A stretch of DNA of 5,055 nucleotides from DATAMF01 sp964472565 (GTDB lineage Bacteria > Chloroflexota > Anaerolineae > Aggregatilineales > Aggregatilineaceae): assembly GCA_964472565.1 (NCBI GenBank), contig CAYYNB010000276.1, forward strand, positions 1-5,055. Direction: 5' to 3'. The notes under the pieces are model-generated. The model was not told the DNA's origin and did no database searches. It saw nothing but the letters and a program-made list of their open reading frames with translations. Of the stretch, positions 4,613 to 5,055 are shown in pieces (the first letter of the stretch is position 1; each line of letters begins with the position of its first letter). A program made the translations under genes and the position numbers.

Positions 4613-5055
4613 CGTCGGTTACTGCCGCGACTCCGGCGGCGAGGAGCAGGATCGCTCTGTCTCACAGCAGGTCGATACCATCCGCGAGTACTGCGCGTTT
4701 CACAATCTCGTCCTGGATAAGATCTATCTTGATGAGGCACGGAAGTCATCGAACACGGACAAGCGCGAAGCCCTGCAAGAGATGCTCTACGATCTGCGCG
4801 CCAACTTCAAGCGCATCAACGACCGCTACCGGCGCGAGAAGGCCATCACGGAGCATCCGTATGGCGTCATCTTCTGGAAATCCAACCGGCTGGGGCGTGA
4901 CAGCATCGAAGCCACCAACATCAAAACTGACATCCGGCTGCGCGGCATCACGATCATCGACCTGTTGACCTCGGCCAACACGGGCAATCCCGGCATCGAT
5001 GCGCTGATCGAAGCCTTCCAAAGCTGGCAGGATGAGCAGCTTCTCGACGAAATCT
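4539..5055 (+). CDS. Serine recombinase, catalytic domain (partial, runs off window)
   Basis: 172 codons are visible and the gene continues past the window. After a ~24-residue N-terminal extension (HLIRQDCPLPPG at 11-22), the resolvase domain begins with VVGYCRDSGGEEQDRSVSQQ (25-44), which holds the nucleophilic serine S32 and the paired R30. VIFWKSNRLGRDS (110-122) supplies the second arginine pair, R117 and R120; the aspartate usual before the first arginine is asparagine here. LRGITIIDLLTSANTGNPGIDALIEAF (134-160, of which IDLLTSANTG and LIEAF are typical) completes the core. About 20 extra residues (~88-108) separate the first and second halves of the catalytic domain. Such enzymes cut and rejoin DNA through a phosphoserine link. 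An N-terminal extension ahead of the catalytic strand is unusual, and it is exactly the part duplicated across the array. The gene reads in the same direction as the cargo in front of it, so they may share a transcript. Confidence 0.9.
   Translation, partial: MSSSDNAHYLHLIRQDCPLPPGTHVVGYCRDSGGEEQDRSVSQQVDTIREYCAFHNLVLDKIYLDEARKSSNTDKREALQEMLYDLRANFKRINDRYRREKAITEHPYGVIFWKSNRLGRDSIEATNIKTDIRLRGITIIDLLTSANTGNPGIDALIEAFQSWQDEQLLDEI

Noticed and set aside
4549..4968. 139-codon open frame inside the recombinase at 4539
   Set aside because: Composition rich in Ser, Arg and Thr with no motifs; the overlapping frame from 4539 encodes the recognisable catalytic domain.

Overview
The window looks like an accessory region of a bacterial genome, most likely Chloroflexota (Anaerolineae-like). 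That placement rests on the style of the large serine recombinases (RYTLEEICEELH, FHNWTYAGW, GSTP motifs) and on the HNH gene with its small upstream partner. It is an inference from remembered families, not a search result. The main product of reading the window is a repeated structure. The first ~24 codons of a serine recombinase gene occur four times on the + strand, and different small cargo genes sit between the copies.

Layout. (1) 38-1812: a degenerate large serine recombinase, broken into two reading frames by a one-base indel near base 664. It appears to lack the catalytic serine and half of the zinc-ribbon cysteines. (2) 1839-1904: repeat copy 1, an isolated recombinase 5' end with its ATG. 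(3) 1908-2618, minus strand: a membrane methyltransferase of the isoprenylcysteine carboxyl methyltransferase / phospholipid methyltransferase family. (4) 2725-2768: repeat copy 2, decayed but free of indels. (5) 2859-3684: a two-gene operon, a small acidic protein overlapping an HNH nuclease. (6) 3708-3781: repeat copy 3, with a good ribosome binding site. (7) 3793-4506: an unrecognised histidine-rich protein. (8) 4539 to the window end: repeat copy 4, which runs without interruption into a serine recombinase whose catalytic domain looks intact. That gene is cut by the window edge.

Interpretation. Copies 3 and 4 match at 69 of 74 bases, and all five differences are synonymous. Similarity then stops abruptly at the same codon. 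The simplest reading is that an exchange site lies inside the 5' coding part of the recombinase gene. A circular cassette made of cargo plus a recombinase 5' end would insert there. The recombinase body would then get a new start codon and first ~24 codons from the incoming cassette, while the old 5' end stays behind in front of the cargo. Repeated insertion would build exactly the observed order: repeat-cargo-repeat-cargo-repeat-cargo-repeat+recombinase. This would be integron-like in logic but run by a serine recombinase. Mobility is inferred only from the layout; remnants of successive whole-element insertions and deletions would look similar.
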